NCBI GenBank assembly: GCA_964471755.1
Contig: CAYYJM010000349.1
Span: forward strand, 1-5,631
Length of the DNA: 5,631 bases
Direction: 5' to 3'
Source: CAYYJM01 sp964471755
GTDB taxonomy: Bacteria; Planctomycetota; Planctomycetia; Gemmatales; Gemmataceae
Under the pieces are notes generated by a model, which was not told the DNA's origin, did not search any database, and saw only the letters and a program-made list of their open reading frames with translations. Both the position numbers and the translations under genes were made by a program. Position 1 is the stretch's first letter. Every line of letters begins with the position of its first letter. Of the stretch, positions 1 to 5,533 are shown in pieces.

Positions 1-88
1 GCCAGCGACGGTCGTCGCAAGCATTTCCCGTTAGCCGGACGCGCCAGCGACGGATTGCGACGACCGTCGCTGGCGCGTCCGGCTAACG
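1..88. repeat. Cluster of inverted/direct repeat units at the 3' end of the dihydroorotase gene
   Basis: A 34-nt unit beginning CGTTAGCCGGACGC and ending GGTCGTCGCAA occurs three times. The last 20 nt lie at 1-20 on the plus strand, cut by the window edge. The first 25 nt lie at 29-53, also plus. The complete unit lies inverted at 55-88. As a result 29-53 and 64-88 form a perfect 25-bp inverted repeat with a 10-nt loop, and 1-20 is a perfect inverted repeat of 55-74. The minus-strand stop codon of the dihydroorotase (TAG, 83-85) and its last Arg codon lie inside the inverted copy. In RNA the structure would be a very stable hairpin and could protect or terminate the dihydroorotase transcript, but no U-tract follows, so it is not a classical intrinsic terminator. 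The pattern suggests a dispersed extragenic repeat family; this cannot be tested from one window. Confidence 0.9.
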
Positions 89-1333
89 AGCAGAGAACGG
101 GAGCAGCAGACGTTCACCATGAACGAACACCGCCGCCACCCGGCCGGGAAAGGTCGTCCCCTCGAACGGGCTCCAGCCGCACTTCGTCTGCAACACCTCA
201 CGCCGCACCGTCCACGGCCGACGCAGATCGAGAACCGTCAGCGAGCCAACGTATCCCGGTAACAATCGGCCCAATCGCTCCCGCTGATACGGTCGAACGA
301 AGTCGCCCGGATTCGCGGAACAGATCGCCGCCACGCGCTCCGGTGTGAAGCCCGCCTCGACCAGCAGCCACGTCGCAAAGCCGCCGAACGTGTCCAGGTG
401 CGGCTGGCCCGAGACGCCCTTCTGCTTCTCCGCGATCGTGTGCGGAGCGTGATCCGTGGCCAGGTAGTCGGCCGTGCCGTCGCGTAGCGCTTCGAGCATC
501 GCCTCACGATCGGCCGGACTCCGCAGCGGCGGGTTCATCTGCATCCACGGAGCGTTCTCCGGCGTCAGCATCGCCGTGTCGAAGAAGACGTGATGCGGCG
601 TCACCTCGGCCGTCACGGCCAGGCCCTTCGCCTTCGCCGCCCGGATCAGCGGCAGCCCTTCGCCCACGGAATAGTGGCAGAGTTTGCCGGTCAGGCCGAA
701 GCGCTCGATCATCGCCAGGGCGAAGCGCGTCGCGCTCAACTCGCACTCCGGCGGTCGGCGTGCCTCGTGCGTCGCCGCGCCTCGGTGCTTCTCGAGCAGG
801 ACCGGATCCTCACAGTGAAAGCTGACCGCTTTTCCGACATAGGCGGCCAGGGTCTGCTCGAGCTGCTCCAGGTTCGAGAAGAAAAGATGGCCGACGCTCG
901 GTCCCATGTAGACCTTGTAGGGCACGTCCCGTTCCAGCGGCCGGGTGCCCGGCCCGACGCCGGCGTAGAGCGTGAACGTGCAGGGCAGGTGCTGATCGAG
1001 CAGCCGTTTCTCCTTGGCCGCGTAGGAGGGCTCATCGACCGGAGCGGCCGGGTTGTTCGGCATGTCGGCGACGTGGACGACGCCACCATGCAGGGCCGCT
1101 GCCGAGGCAGTGGCGAACGTCTCCTTGTGCATCTCGTGGCCGCTCGGATCCTCGCGGGCGTGAATGTGAACATCGCCCATGCCGGCGAAGATCAGACAGC
1201 CATCGTCGAAGCCGTGATCAACGGTCAGGCCGAGATTGCCGACCGCGACGATGGTGCCGTCCTCGATCAGGATCTGGCCCGATCGGACGCCATCCACGTC
1301 GGCGAGATTACCTTCCACGACGACTCTGCGCAT
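83..1333 (-). CDS. pyrC: Dihydroorotase (cyclic amidohydrolase)
   Basis: This 416-residue cytoplasmic metalloenzyme probably interconverts N-carbamoyl-L-aspartate and dihydroorotate, the third step of de novo pyrimidine synthesis. The amidohydrolase-fold motifs are present in order: DVHIHAR at 54-60 (metal ligands H56 and H58, substrate-binding R60), MPNNP at 91-95, a likely carboxylated lysine K140 in YKVYMG, metal ligand H173 in SFHCED, metal ligand H220 in LCHYS, TPHH at 245-248, and D294 with H298 in ATDHAPH. Length fits the 400-450 residue class. The frame stays open upstream to 1534, but ATG at 1333 is preferred: homology-like sequence (MRRVVVEGN) begins there, GAAGGA lies 3 nt and GGAG 10 nt upstream, and the extension is low-complexity Arg/Ala-rich. 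No other pyrimidine gene is adjacent. The last Arg and the stop codon fall inside a repeat unit. Allantoinase or hydantoinase is the main alternative; assignment to dihydroorotase rests on motif style only. Confidence 0.87.
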   Translation of the reverse strand: MRRVVVEGNLADVDGVRSGQILIEDGTIVAVGNLGLTVDHGFDDGCLIFAGMGDVHIHAREDPSGHEMHKETFATASAAALHGGVVHVADMPNNPAAPVDEPSYAAKEKRLLDQHLPCTFTLYAGVGPGTRPLERDVPYKVYMGPSVGHLFFSNLEQLEQTLAAYVGKAVSFHCEDPVLLEKHRGAATHEARRPPECELSATRFALAMIERFGLTGKLCHYSVGEGLPLIRAAKAKGLAVTAEVTPHHVFFDTAMLTPENAPWMQMNPPLRSPADREAMLEALRDGTADYLATDHAPHTIAEKQKGVSGQPHLDTFGGFATWLLVEAGFTPERVAAICSANPGDFVRPYQRERLGRLLPGYVGSLTVLDLRRPWTVRREVLQTKCGWSPFEGTTFPGRVAAVFVHGERLLLPFSAR

Positions 1334-1526
1334 GGTTCCTTCTCTCCGCTCTGGGTGACTCGATGCGATTCTGGCAGCCGCGCGCGGGCTCAACGCGATC
1401 AGCCGGGCGAAAAGCGGCCCGCAGGCCCTTCCCGTCGCCAGGTCCGGAGGTACGTTCTCAGCGTGCCCTCGCGCTGACACCCCGAGAATCTCCCCCACCC
1501 CTGAACCCCTCGCAAGGTCGCGCCGC
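1334..1526. other. Divergent intergenic region between the dihydroorotase and TIGR03000-protein genes
   Basis: These 193 bp should carry promoters for both divergent genes. The sequence is uniformly GC-rich and I see no convincing -35/-10 pair on either strand. The only symmetric element I noticed is a 10-bp palindrome, CCGCGCGCGG, at 1378-1387, which is unremarkable at this base composition. The dihydroorotase ribosome-binding sequence lies at 1337-1347 on the minus strand. The minus-strand reading frame stays open across the whole region, but its translation is low-complexity. Confidence 0.5.
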
Positions 1527-2291
1527 GTGAACACCTGCCAGTTCCTGCGCTGCCTCGTGGCAGCCGCTCTCCTCGGTGCCTTCGTTACCGCCCTCCGGGC
1601 CGACGAGGGCTTTCTGCTCCGGATGAAGGAGTTCTATCGGAACCGCCCCTATCCGGTCGATCACTTCGCGCCGGGCAATTACGGTTACAACCTCGACGAC
1701 CAGAGCCGGGGCTACTTCGGCGGCGGTCGCTACACCGAGTACTACAACTACGGTCGGGGCGGCAACCTTTCCAACCTGGCCAACTTCCCCGGCCCGGCTC
1801 CGGGACCGGCCTGGCTCTACGACCATCGCAACTGGATCGGCAACGAGCCGGTTCGGCCCTTCGCCGGGATGATGCTTCGCCTGCCGCCCAGCACGCCGAC
1901 CGTGGCGCGGCTGACGATCCAGGTGCCGGCCGACGCCGTTGTCTGGCTGGAGCAGCAACAGATGGGCCAGATCGGCGGCGTTCGCCAGTTCATCACGCCA
2001 CCGCTGGAGCCGGGTGCGGCCTACACCTACACCATCCGCGCGCGCTGGTTCGACGGTCAGCAGCACCTCGAACAGATGCAGCGCGTCAACATCGAGGCCG
2101 GCCAGTCGCTCGCCGTCAACTTCCCCGTGCCGGTCGCCGTCCCCGTGCCCGCCGTGCCGGTGGTGCCGCCGACCTTGACGCCGACCCAGCCGCCGACCTT
2201 GATGCCGGTCGTCAGCACGAAACCGGCCGTGCCGCCGACCACGCCACCGCCTCTGCCGCCGTACGTGCTGCACATCATCCTGGGCGAGTAA
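1527..2291 (+). CDS. Exported TIGR03000-domain protein with Pro/Val-rich C-terminus
   Basis: This 254-residue protein is probably exported and its role is unknown. Residues 1-25 look like a signal peptide: short N-region, hydrophobic LVAAALLGAFV at 10-20, then possible cleavage at VTA/L or LRA/D. No lipobox is present. Residues 51-80 are rich in Tyr, Gly and Asn. Residues 127-201 match the TIGR03000 pattern: LTIQVPADAVVWLEQQQM, a conserved FITPPLEPGAAYTYTI stretch (155-170), then a charged strand and an AGQSLAVNF ending. That domain is known almost only from planctomycetes and has no assigned function; the predicted all-beta character would suit a surface or periplasmic module. Residues 200-245 are Pro/Val/Thr-rich with a duplicated PPTLxP. 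The GTG start at 1527 is chosen because the first ATG (1623) would remove the signal peptide. Its ribosome-binding site (AAGG, 9 nt upstream) is weak. It is separated from the downstream ABC genes by two hairpins. Confidence 0.85.
   Translation: MNTCQFLRCLVAAALLGAFVTALRADEGFLLRMKEFYRNRPYPVDHFAPGNYGYNLDDQSRGYFGGGRYTEYYNYGRGGNLSNLANFPGPAPGPAWLYDHRNWIGNEPVRPFAGMMLRLPPSTPTVARLTIQVPADAVVWLEQQQMGQIGGVRQFITPPLEPGAAYTYTIRARWFDGQQHLEQMQRVNIEAGQSLAVNFPVPVAVPVPAVPVVPPTLTPTQPPTLMPVVSTKPAVPPTTPPPLPPYVLHIILGE
2166..2207 (+). repeat. Short direct repeat coding for PPTLxP
   Basis: An 18-nt sequence, CCGCCGACCTTGACGCCG, at 2166-2183 recurs at 2190-2207 with a single change (GAC to GAT in context). It encodes PPTLTP and then PPTLMP within the proline-rich tail of the TIGR03000 protein. 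This is an in-frame 24-nt-spaced duplication, the kind of slippage repeat that lets such tails change length. Confidence 0.75.
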
Positions 2292-2296
2292 TCGCG

Positions 2297-2317
2297 GCCG
2301 TTCTCCTGCCGAACGGC
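2297..2317 (+). terminator. Stem-loop just after the TIGR03000-protein gene
   Basis: GCCGTTC (2297-2303) pairs perfectly with GAACGGC (2311-2317) around a 7-nt loop, starting 5 nt past the stop codon. Position and shape fit a transcript-end hairpin, but no run of T follows. It may act in 3'-end protection or factor-dependent termination rather than as an intrinsic terminator. Confidence 0.4.
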
Positions 2318-2337
2318 GACCGGGTCCATATTCTGTG

Positions 2338-2363
2338 CCCCTGGTGGTTCCACCAACCAGGGG
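2338..2363 (+). promoter_or_regulatory. Hairpin enclosing the ribosome-binding site of the ABC ATPase gene
   Basis: CCCCTGGT (2338-2345) is the exact reverse complement of ACCAGGGG (2356-2363). Allowing one bulged A, pairing continues inward to about 11 bp with a 3-nt loop. The 3' arm contains AGGGG (2359-2363), the only good Shine-Dalgarno match for the ATG at 2370, 6 nt away. The fold would therefore hide the ribosome-binding site of the ABC ATPase. It could instead be a second 3'-end hairpin for the upstream gene, but no T-tract follows. Confidence 0.5.
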
Positions 2364-2369
2364 TGCCGA

Positions 2370-3143
2370 ATGATCCAGGTGCGCGACCTGTCGCGGGTGT
2401 TTGCCGCGCCCGGAGGAGCCGTCCTCGCGGTCGATCACGTCAGCTTCGAGGTCAGTCCCGGCGAGGTCTTTGGCCTGCTCGGCCCCAACGGGGCCGGCAA
2501 GACGACCACGCTCCGCATGCTGCTCGGTCTGCTGCACCCCAGTGACGGCGAGGCGACCGTGGCCGGCTTCCGGGCCACCGAGCGGCCCGAGGAGGTCAAG
2601 CGTCGCGTCGGCCTGGTCACGGCGACGGCCGGCCTGTATCAGCACCTTAGCGTCGCCGAGATGCTCCTCTATTTCGCCGATATCTACGCCGTGCCGGACG
2701 ACCTGGCCCGGAGTCGGCTCGAACGACTCGTCCATCTGCTCGGCCTGGGCGAGATTCTCCATCGCCGCTGTGGCACCCTGAGTACGGGCCAGCGTCAGCG
2801 CGTGCAGCTGGGCCGGGCCCTCATCCACGATCCGCCCGTGCTACTGCTCGACGAGCCGACCCTCGGCCTCGACGTTCTCGGAGCCCGGGTCGTGGCCGAG
2901 TTCGTCACCCATCTGCGAGCGACCGGCAAGTGCGTTCTCCTGACCACGCATCAACTTGACGAGGCCGAGCGTCTCTGCGATCGCTTCGGCCTCATGCACC
3001 GCGGTCGGATCGTGCAGATGGGCACCCTGGCCGAACTGCGGGCCGCGACGGGATGTTCGTCTCTGGTCGAGATGTTCCTCAAGCTGGTGCATCCGCCGCC
3101 GGCACTGCATCTTCCGGCCACGGAGAAGGAGACGCCGTCATGA
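2370..3143 (+). CDS. ABC transporter ATP-binding protein, NatA-like
   Basis: This 257-residue cytoplasmic ATPase powers the membrane protein encoded next to it. Walker A is GPNGAGKT at 38-45. The ABC signature is LSTGQRQ at 137-143. Walker B is VLLLDEP at 157-163, the D-loop GLD at 166-168, and the switch histidine H194 in LTTH. The Q-loop is atypical: where LPQ normally stands, the sequence reads GLVTATAGLY (81-90), with Ala85 aligning to the usual Gln. To my recollection similar GFLTGxTGLY variants occur in NatA-type ATPases, so this is probably a family trait and not damage. Length is typical of exporter ATPases. The ATG at 2370 has AGGGG 6 nt upstream, inside a hairpin. Its TGA overlaps the permease ATG (ATGA), implying translational coupling. 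Substrate is unknown; NatA homologues serve Na+ or drug/peptide efflux. Confidence 0.92.
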   Translation: MIQVRDLSRVFAAPGGAVLAVDHVSFEVSPGEVFGLLGPNGAGKTTTLRMLLGLLHPSDGEATVAGFRATERPEEVKRRVGLVTATAGLYQHLSVAEMLLYFADIYAVPDDLARSRLERLVHLLGLGEILHRRCGTLSTGQRQRVQLGRALIHDPPVLLLDEPTLGLDVLGARVVAEFVTHLRATGKCVLLTTHQLDEAERLCDRFGLMHRGRIVQMGTLAELRAATGCSSLVEMFLKLVHPPPALHLPATEKETPS

Positions 3144-4432
3144 GCCAGACCGTCCGCATGGCCCGGCTGATCCGCAAGGAACTCCTGGAGATCCTGCGTG
3201 ATCGTCGGACGATCGCCACGCTGCTGCTCATGCCACTGTTGCTCTATCCGCTGCTGGGGCTGGCCTTCGCCCAGGTCTTCGCGTCCGGGGCCGAGGCGCT
3301 CCGGGCTCCGCACTACCGGCTGGCCTTTCCGTCGCAGGAGGATGGTCAGATCTTCTATGACCACCTGCGGCAAGGTGAGGAACGGCTGCTGCGGGCCGGT
3401 CAACTCGTCGATCGTGCCGCCAATCCGCAGGCTCGCCTGGAGATCCTGCCGATCGAGCAGGACCTGCTCGCTCGCCTGGACACCCTGGGCTACGACGGCG
3501 CTCCCGCCACGGTCATCCGGCTCGGCGGTGTCGATCTGGCCATCCGGCCGATCGCTGCTCGCGAGGGGCAGACCGGGACCGGGTGGGAACTCTTCTATCG
3601 TGAGGGATCGCCGACCAGCCGCGAGGCGTTTCGCTATGTCCGTCGTCTGATCGAGGCCGCCAATCGGGGGCCGGACCGTCCCGACGCCCTGACGCTCATC
3701 CCGAAGGCGGTGTCACCGGAGCAGAGTCGGCAGACGTCCTGGCTCAGCGTCCTGGTGCCGCTGGTTCTCATCCTGATGACGATCACCGGAGCGGTCTATC
3801 CGGCGATCGATCTGACGGCCGGCGAACGGGAGCGGGGCACCCTGGAGATCCTGGCCGCCGCACCGATTCCCCGGCTGCGTCTGCTCTTCGCCAAGTACGT
3901 CGCCGTGCTGACGGTGGCGCTGCTGACCGCCCTGGTGAACCTGGCTCCGATGGTCGCGGTGCTGATGCTGACCGGCCTGGCCCGCGAGACGTTCGCCCTG
4001 CGCAGTCTGCCGCAGATCGCCGTGACGCTGCTGCTCATCTTCGGTCTGCTGGTCCTGTTCGCGGCCTTCTTCTCGGCGGTCCTGCTGGCCCTGACGAGCT
4101 TCGCCCACAGCTTCAAGGAGGCGCAGGCGTACCTGATTCCGCTGATGCTCGTGGCTCTCGCTCCAGGTCTGTTCAGTCTGCTACCGGGTCTGCTGCTGGA
4201 GGGCTGGGTCGTCTTCGTGCCGCTGCTCAACATCGTGCTGTTGGCCCGCGATCTGCTCGAAGGGGCTGCCACCTGGACGACCGGTGGTCTGGTCGTCGGC
4301 TTGACGGCCGTCTACGCCCTCCTGGCCCTGGCCCTGGCCGCGAGGATCTTTGGCCGGGAGATGGTCTTCTACGAACGTCGGACGCGCCGATCGACGGCGA
4401 ACGGCGACCAGGTCGGCCCGACGGTTGGGTAA
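3140..4432 (+). CDS. ABC-2 type transporter permease, NatB-like
   Basis: This 430-residue inner-membrane protein is the partner of the ATPase encoded immediately upstream. An N-terminal cytoplasmic RKELLEILRDRR stretch (12-23) precedes TM1 (about 24-47). A long soluble loop (about 48-200) follows, as in NatB. Then come about six TM segments (roughly 201-224, 253-279, 291-320, 331-350, 355-373, 382-402) and a basic tail. TAGERERGTLEILAAAP at 226-242 matches the AGExERGTLE signature between the TM segments of NatB/ABC-2 export permeases. The true start is ATG 3140, which overlaps the ATPase stop and has AAGGAG 8 nt upstream. The frame is open back to 3053, but that 29-residue extension lies inside the ATPase gene and has no membrane character. 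No second permease or fused CPBP protease domain is visible, so the exporter is probably a homodimer of permease and ATPase. Substrate cannot be read from sequence. Confidence 0.9.
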   Translation: MSQTVRMARLIRKELLEILRDRRTIATLLLMPLLLYPLLGLAFAQVFASGAEALRAPHYRLAFPSQEDGQIFYDHLRQGEERLLRAGQLVDRAANPQARLEILPIEQDLLARLDTLGYDGAPATVIRLGGVDLAIRPIAAREGQTGTGWELFYREGSPTSREAFRYVRRLIEAANRGPDRPDALTLIPKAVSPEQSRQTSWLSVLVPLVLILMTITGAVYPAIDLTAGERERGTLEILAAAPIPRLRLLFAKYVAVLTVALLTALVNLAPMVAVLMLTGLARETFALRSLPQIAVTLLLIFGLLVLFAAFFSAVLLALTSFAHSFKEAQAYLIPLMLVALAPGLFSLLPGLLLEGWVVFVPLLNIVLLARDLLEGAATWTTGGLVVGLTAVYALLALALAARIFGREMVFYERRTRRSTANGDQVGPTVG

Positions 4433-4451
4433 ACGATCGCGGACAAAATCG

Positions 4452-4465
4452 CGGAAATGTTTCCG
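4452..4465. promoter_or_regulatory. Operator-like inverted repeat upstream of the Gly-rich peptide gene
   Basis: CGGAAATGTTTCCG is a perfect 6-bp inverted repeat with a 2-nt centre. It lies in an AT-rich patch 20 nt upstream of the first -10-like hexamer. An 8-nt direct repeat, ATCGCGGA, occurs at 4436-4443 and 4448-4455, the second copy running into the left half-site. Size and position would suit a dimeric regulator. No regulator gene is in the window to connect with it. Confidence 0.35.
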
Positions 4466-4484
4466 TCACAGACCTCATCTTCGT

Positions 4485-4499
4485 TACAATCTGTAGAAT
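4485..4499 (+). promoter_or_regulatory. Candidate -10 region(s) of the Gly-rich peptide gene
   Basis: TACAAT (4485-4490) and TAGAAT (4494-4499) each match the sigma-70 -10 consensus at five of six positions. They stand out because the surrounding DNA is very GC-rich. The first ends 83 nt upstream of the GTG at 4574. No good TTGACA-like hexamer lies 16-18 nt before either one (TTCCGT at 4461-4466 is the nearest), so the call rests on the -10 match and local AT content. Confidence 0.35.
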
Positions 4500-4573
4500 A
4501 GGCAAGCTGGACCGCCTGGGCGTTGTGCGCAGGCGAATTGCTTCCCCACACACTGGAACGGGAGACGAGGACC

Positions 4574-4777
4574 GTGAACGATCGCAAGAGCCCGACGGAG
4601 ATGGTCGAGATGGAACTGGAGGCGGTCGCCGCCGGCAAGGTGGGCGTGGGCGTGGGCCCGTTTGGTGGTGGCGTCAACGTCGGTTTCCCGGGTGGCGGCG
4701 TCAACGTCGGCTGGGGCCCCTTCGGTGGTGGCGTCCGCGTCGGTTTCCCCGGTGGCGGCGTCAAGGTCGGCTGGTGA
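4574..4777 (+). CDS. Gly/Val-rich tandem-repeat small peptide with double-glycine-like leader (putative secreted peptide precursor)
   Basis: This 67-residue peptide is not a family I recognise. Residues 1-21 form an acidic leader-like segment ending MELEAVAAG. This resembles the ELxxVxGG type leader of bacteriocin and RiPP precursors, with AG in place of GG, so cleavage before K22 is conceivable. Residues 28-47 and 48-67 are tandem copies of GPFGGGVxVGFPGGGVxVGW; the two x positions are Asn/Asn in copy 1 and Arg/Lys in copy 2. Each copy is built from two 9-residue halves. The 46-residue putative core has 20 Gly and 11 Val and no Cys, Ser or Thr. The GTG start is supported by GGAGACGAGG ending 3 nt upstream; the frame is open to 4523 but without a comparable site. 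It follows the ABC exporter permease by 141 bp and probably has its own promoter. Alternatives are a structural glycine-rich protein or a chance frame opposite a Pro-rich antisense frame. Confidence 0.65.
   Translation: MNDRKSPTEMVEMELEAVAAGKVGVGVGPFGGGVNVGFPGGGVNVGWGPFGGGVRVGFPGGGVKVGW
4655..4774 (+). repeat. 60-bp tandem duplication inside the Gly-rich peptide gene
   Basis: 4655-4714 and 4715-4774 are adjacent 60-nt copies identical at 54 positions. Three differences are silent third-base changes (CCG/CCC twice, TTT/TTC). The other three bases change AAC to CGC and AAC to AAG. Each 60-mer contains two related 27-nt halves plus a GGC-TGG closing pair, so the array looks like two rounds of in-frame duplication. 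Protein identity is kept everywhere except the two Asn-to-basic replacements. Confidence 0.95.
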
Positions 4778-4783
4778 GGCGCA

Positions 4784-5518
4784 TCACACGAAGAGCTGGA
4801 TCGTCGGCGTGATGACCAGCTCCGGAACGGTCGCCCGCTTCGGCAGCGTCGCGATGAACAGCACGGCGCGGGCGACATCTTCTGGCTGAAGGATCGCCAG
4901 GCGGTGGTCGTCGCTGACTGGCGTCGGTCGCTGCTCCAGGATCGGCGTATCGACCTCGCCCGGATAGATGGAGCAGACGCGCAGACCGTTGGTGCGTTCC
5001 TCGGCGGCCAGTGCGGTCGCGAGGCCGCTCAGGGCGAACTTGGCCGCGTCGTAGCCGGCTCCGCCGAGCGGATTGGCCCGCTTGCCGGAGGTCGAGTTGA
5101 TGAGGATGATGAGGCCGTCCTTCGCCGTGAGCATGGCCGGCACGACGGCCCGCATGCACTGGAACGCACCATTGACGTTGCCGGCCATGAGGTAGTCCCA
5201 GCGTTCGGGTGTCAGCTCGCGGAAGGTTCGCTCCTTGATGTTGACGCCGGCGTTGGCGACGAGGAGCTGCACCCGGCCGAACTGCTTCTCGACCGCGGCG
5301 ACGAGGCCGTCGGCCTGGCTAGCGACAGACACATCGGCGACGTGTGTCATGAGGCTGGCACCGCCCTGGAGATGGGCGCTGGCCTTGCTCAGCTTGTCGG
5401 CGTTACGGCCGGCGATGCAGACCTTCGCCCCCTCGGCAAGGAGGAGTCGGGCCGTCTCCAGGCCGATACCGCTGCCGCCGCCCGTCACCACCGCCACCGT
5501 TCCCGCCAGCTTGCTCAT
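4784..5518 (-). CDS. SDR family NAD(P)-dependent oxidoreductase
   Basis: This 244-residue cytoplasmic enzyme is a classical short-chain dehydrogenase/reductase. Seen in order: cofactor motif TGGGSGIG at 12-19, AGRN at 36-39 (R38 suggests NADPH preference), ADV with D62, NAG at 89-91, conserved N114, the catalytic serine region NSTSG at 141-145 (S142 or S144), the catalytic pair Y156/K160 in YDAAK, and YPGEVDTP at 185-192. The C-terminus PELVITPTIQLFV resembles YdfG/3-hydroxy-acid dehydrogenase-like members, but the substrate cannot be assigned. Length is normal for the family. ATG at 5518 is preceded by GGGAGG with about 6 nt spacing on the minus strand. The gene is convergent with the Gly-rich peptide gene; their stop codons are 6 bp apart, leaving no room for separate terminators. 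It shows no evident functional link to its neighbours. Confidence 0.93.
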   Translation of the reverse strand: MSKLAGTVAVVTGGGSGIGLETARLLLAEGAKVCIAGRNADKLSKASAHLQGGASLMTHVADVSVASQADGLVAAVEKQFGRVQLLVANAGVNIKERTFRELTPERWDYLMAGNVNGAFQCMRAVVPAMLTAKDGLIILINSTSGKRANPLGGAGYDAAKFALSGLATALAAEERTNGLRVCSIYPGEVDTPILEQRPTPVSDDHRLAILQPEDVARAVLFIATLPKRATVPELVITPTIQLFV

Positions 5519-5533
5519 CGTTGCCTCCCGTCG

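Noticed and set aside
1..88. CRISPR array
   Set aside because: There are only three unit copies, in mixed orientation, with one nearly abutting inverted pair and no regular unique spacers.
1378..1387. 10-bp palindrome CCGCGCGCGG as an operator
   Set aside because: It is a low-complexity GC palindrome that is expected by chance in DNA of this composition, with no promoter beside it.
590..1477. Long plus-strand open frame opposite the dihydroorotase
   Set aside because: It lies antisense to a gene with clear catalytic motifs. Its translation is Arg/Gln-rich with no domain, which is typical of GC-rich antisense frames.
1334..1534. A 67-residue N-terminal extension of the dihydroorotase, overlapping the start of the TIGR03000 gene
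   Set aside because: The extension is Arg/Ala-rich without family resemblance. ATG 1333 has its own ribosome-binding site and the typical MRRVVVEGN-like beginning.
1458..2828. 456-codon minus-strand open frame across the TIGR03000 and ABC ATPase genes
   Set aside because: It is antisense to two recognisable proteins. The translation is His/Arg/Gly-rich low complexity with no motif.
3053..3139. 29-residue upstream extension of the permease
   Set aside because: It lies within the ATPase coding region. The ATGA junction at 3140 with AAGGAG upstream is the normal coupled start.
4369..4878. Minus-strand Pro/Thr-rich open frame (TPPPGKP repeats) opposite the Gly-rich peptide
   Set aside because: Its repeats are simply the complement of the Gly-rich repeats. 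It overlaps the end of the SDR and the permease genes and lacks a supported start. The plus-strand frame has a ribosome-binding site and a leader-like segment.
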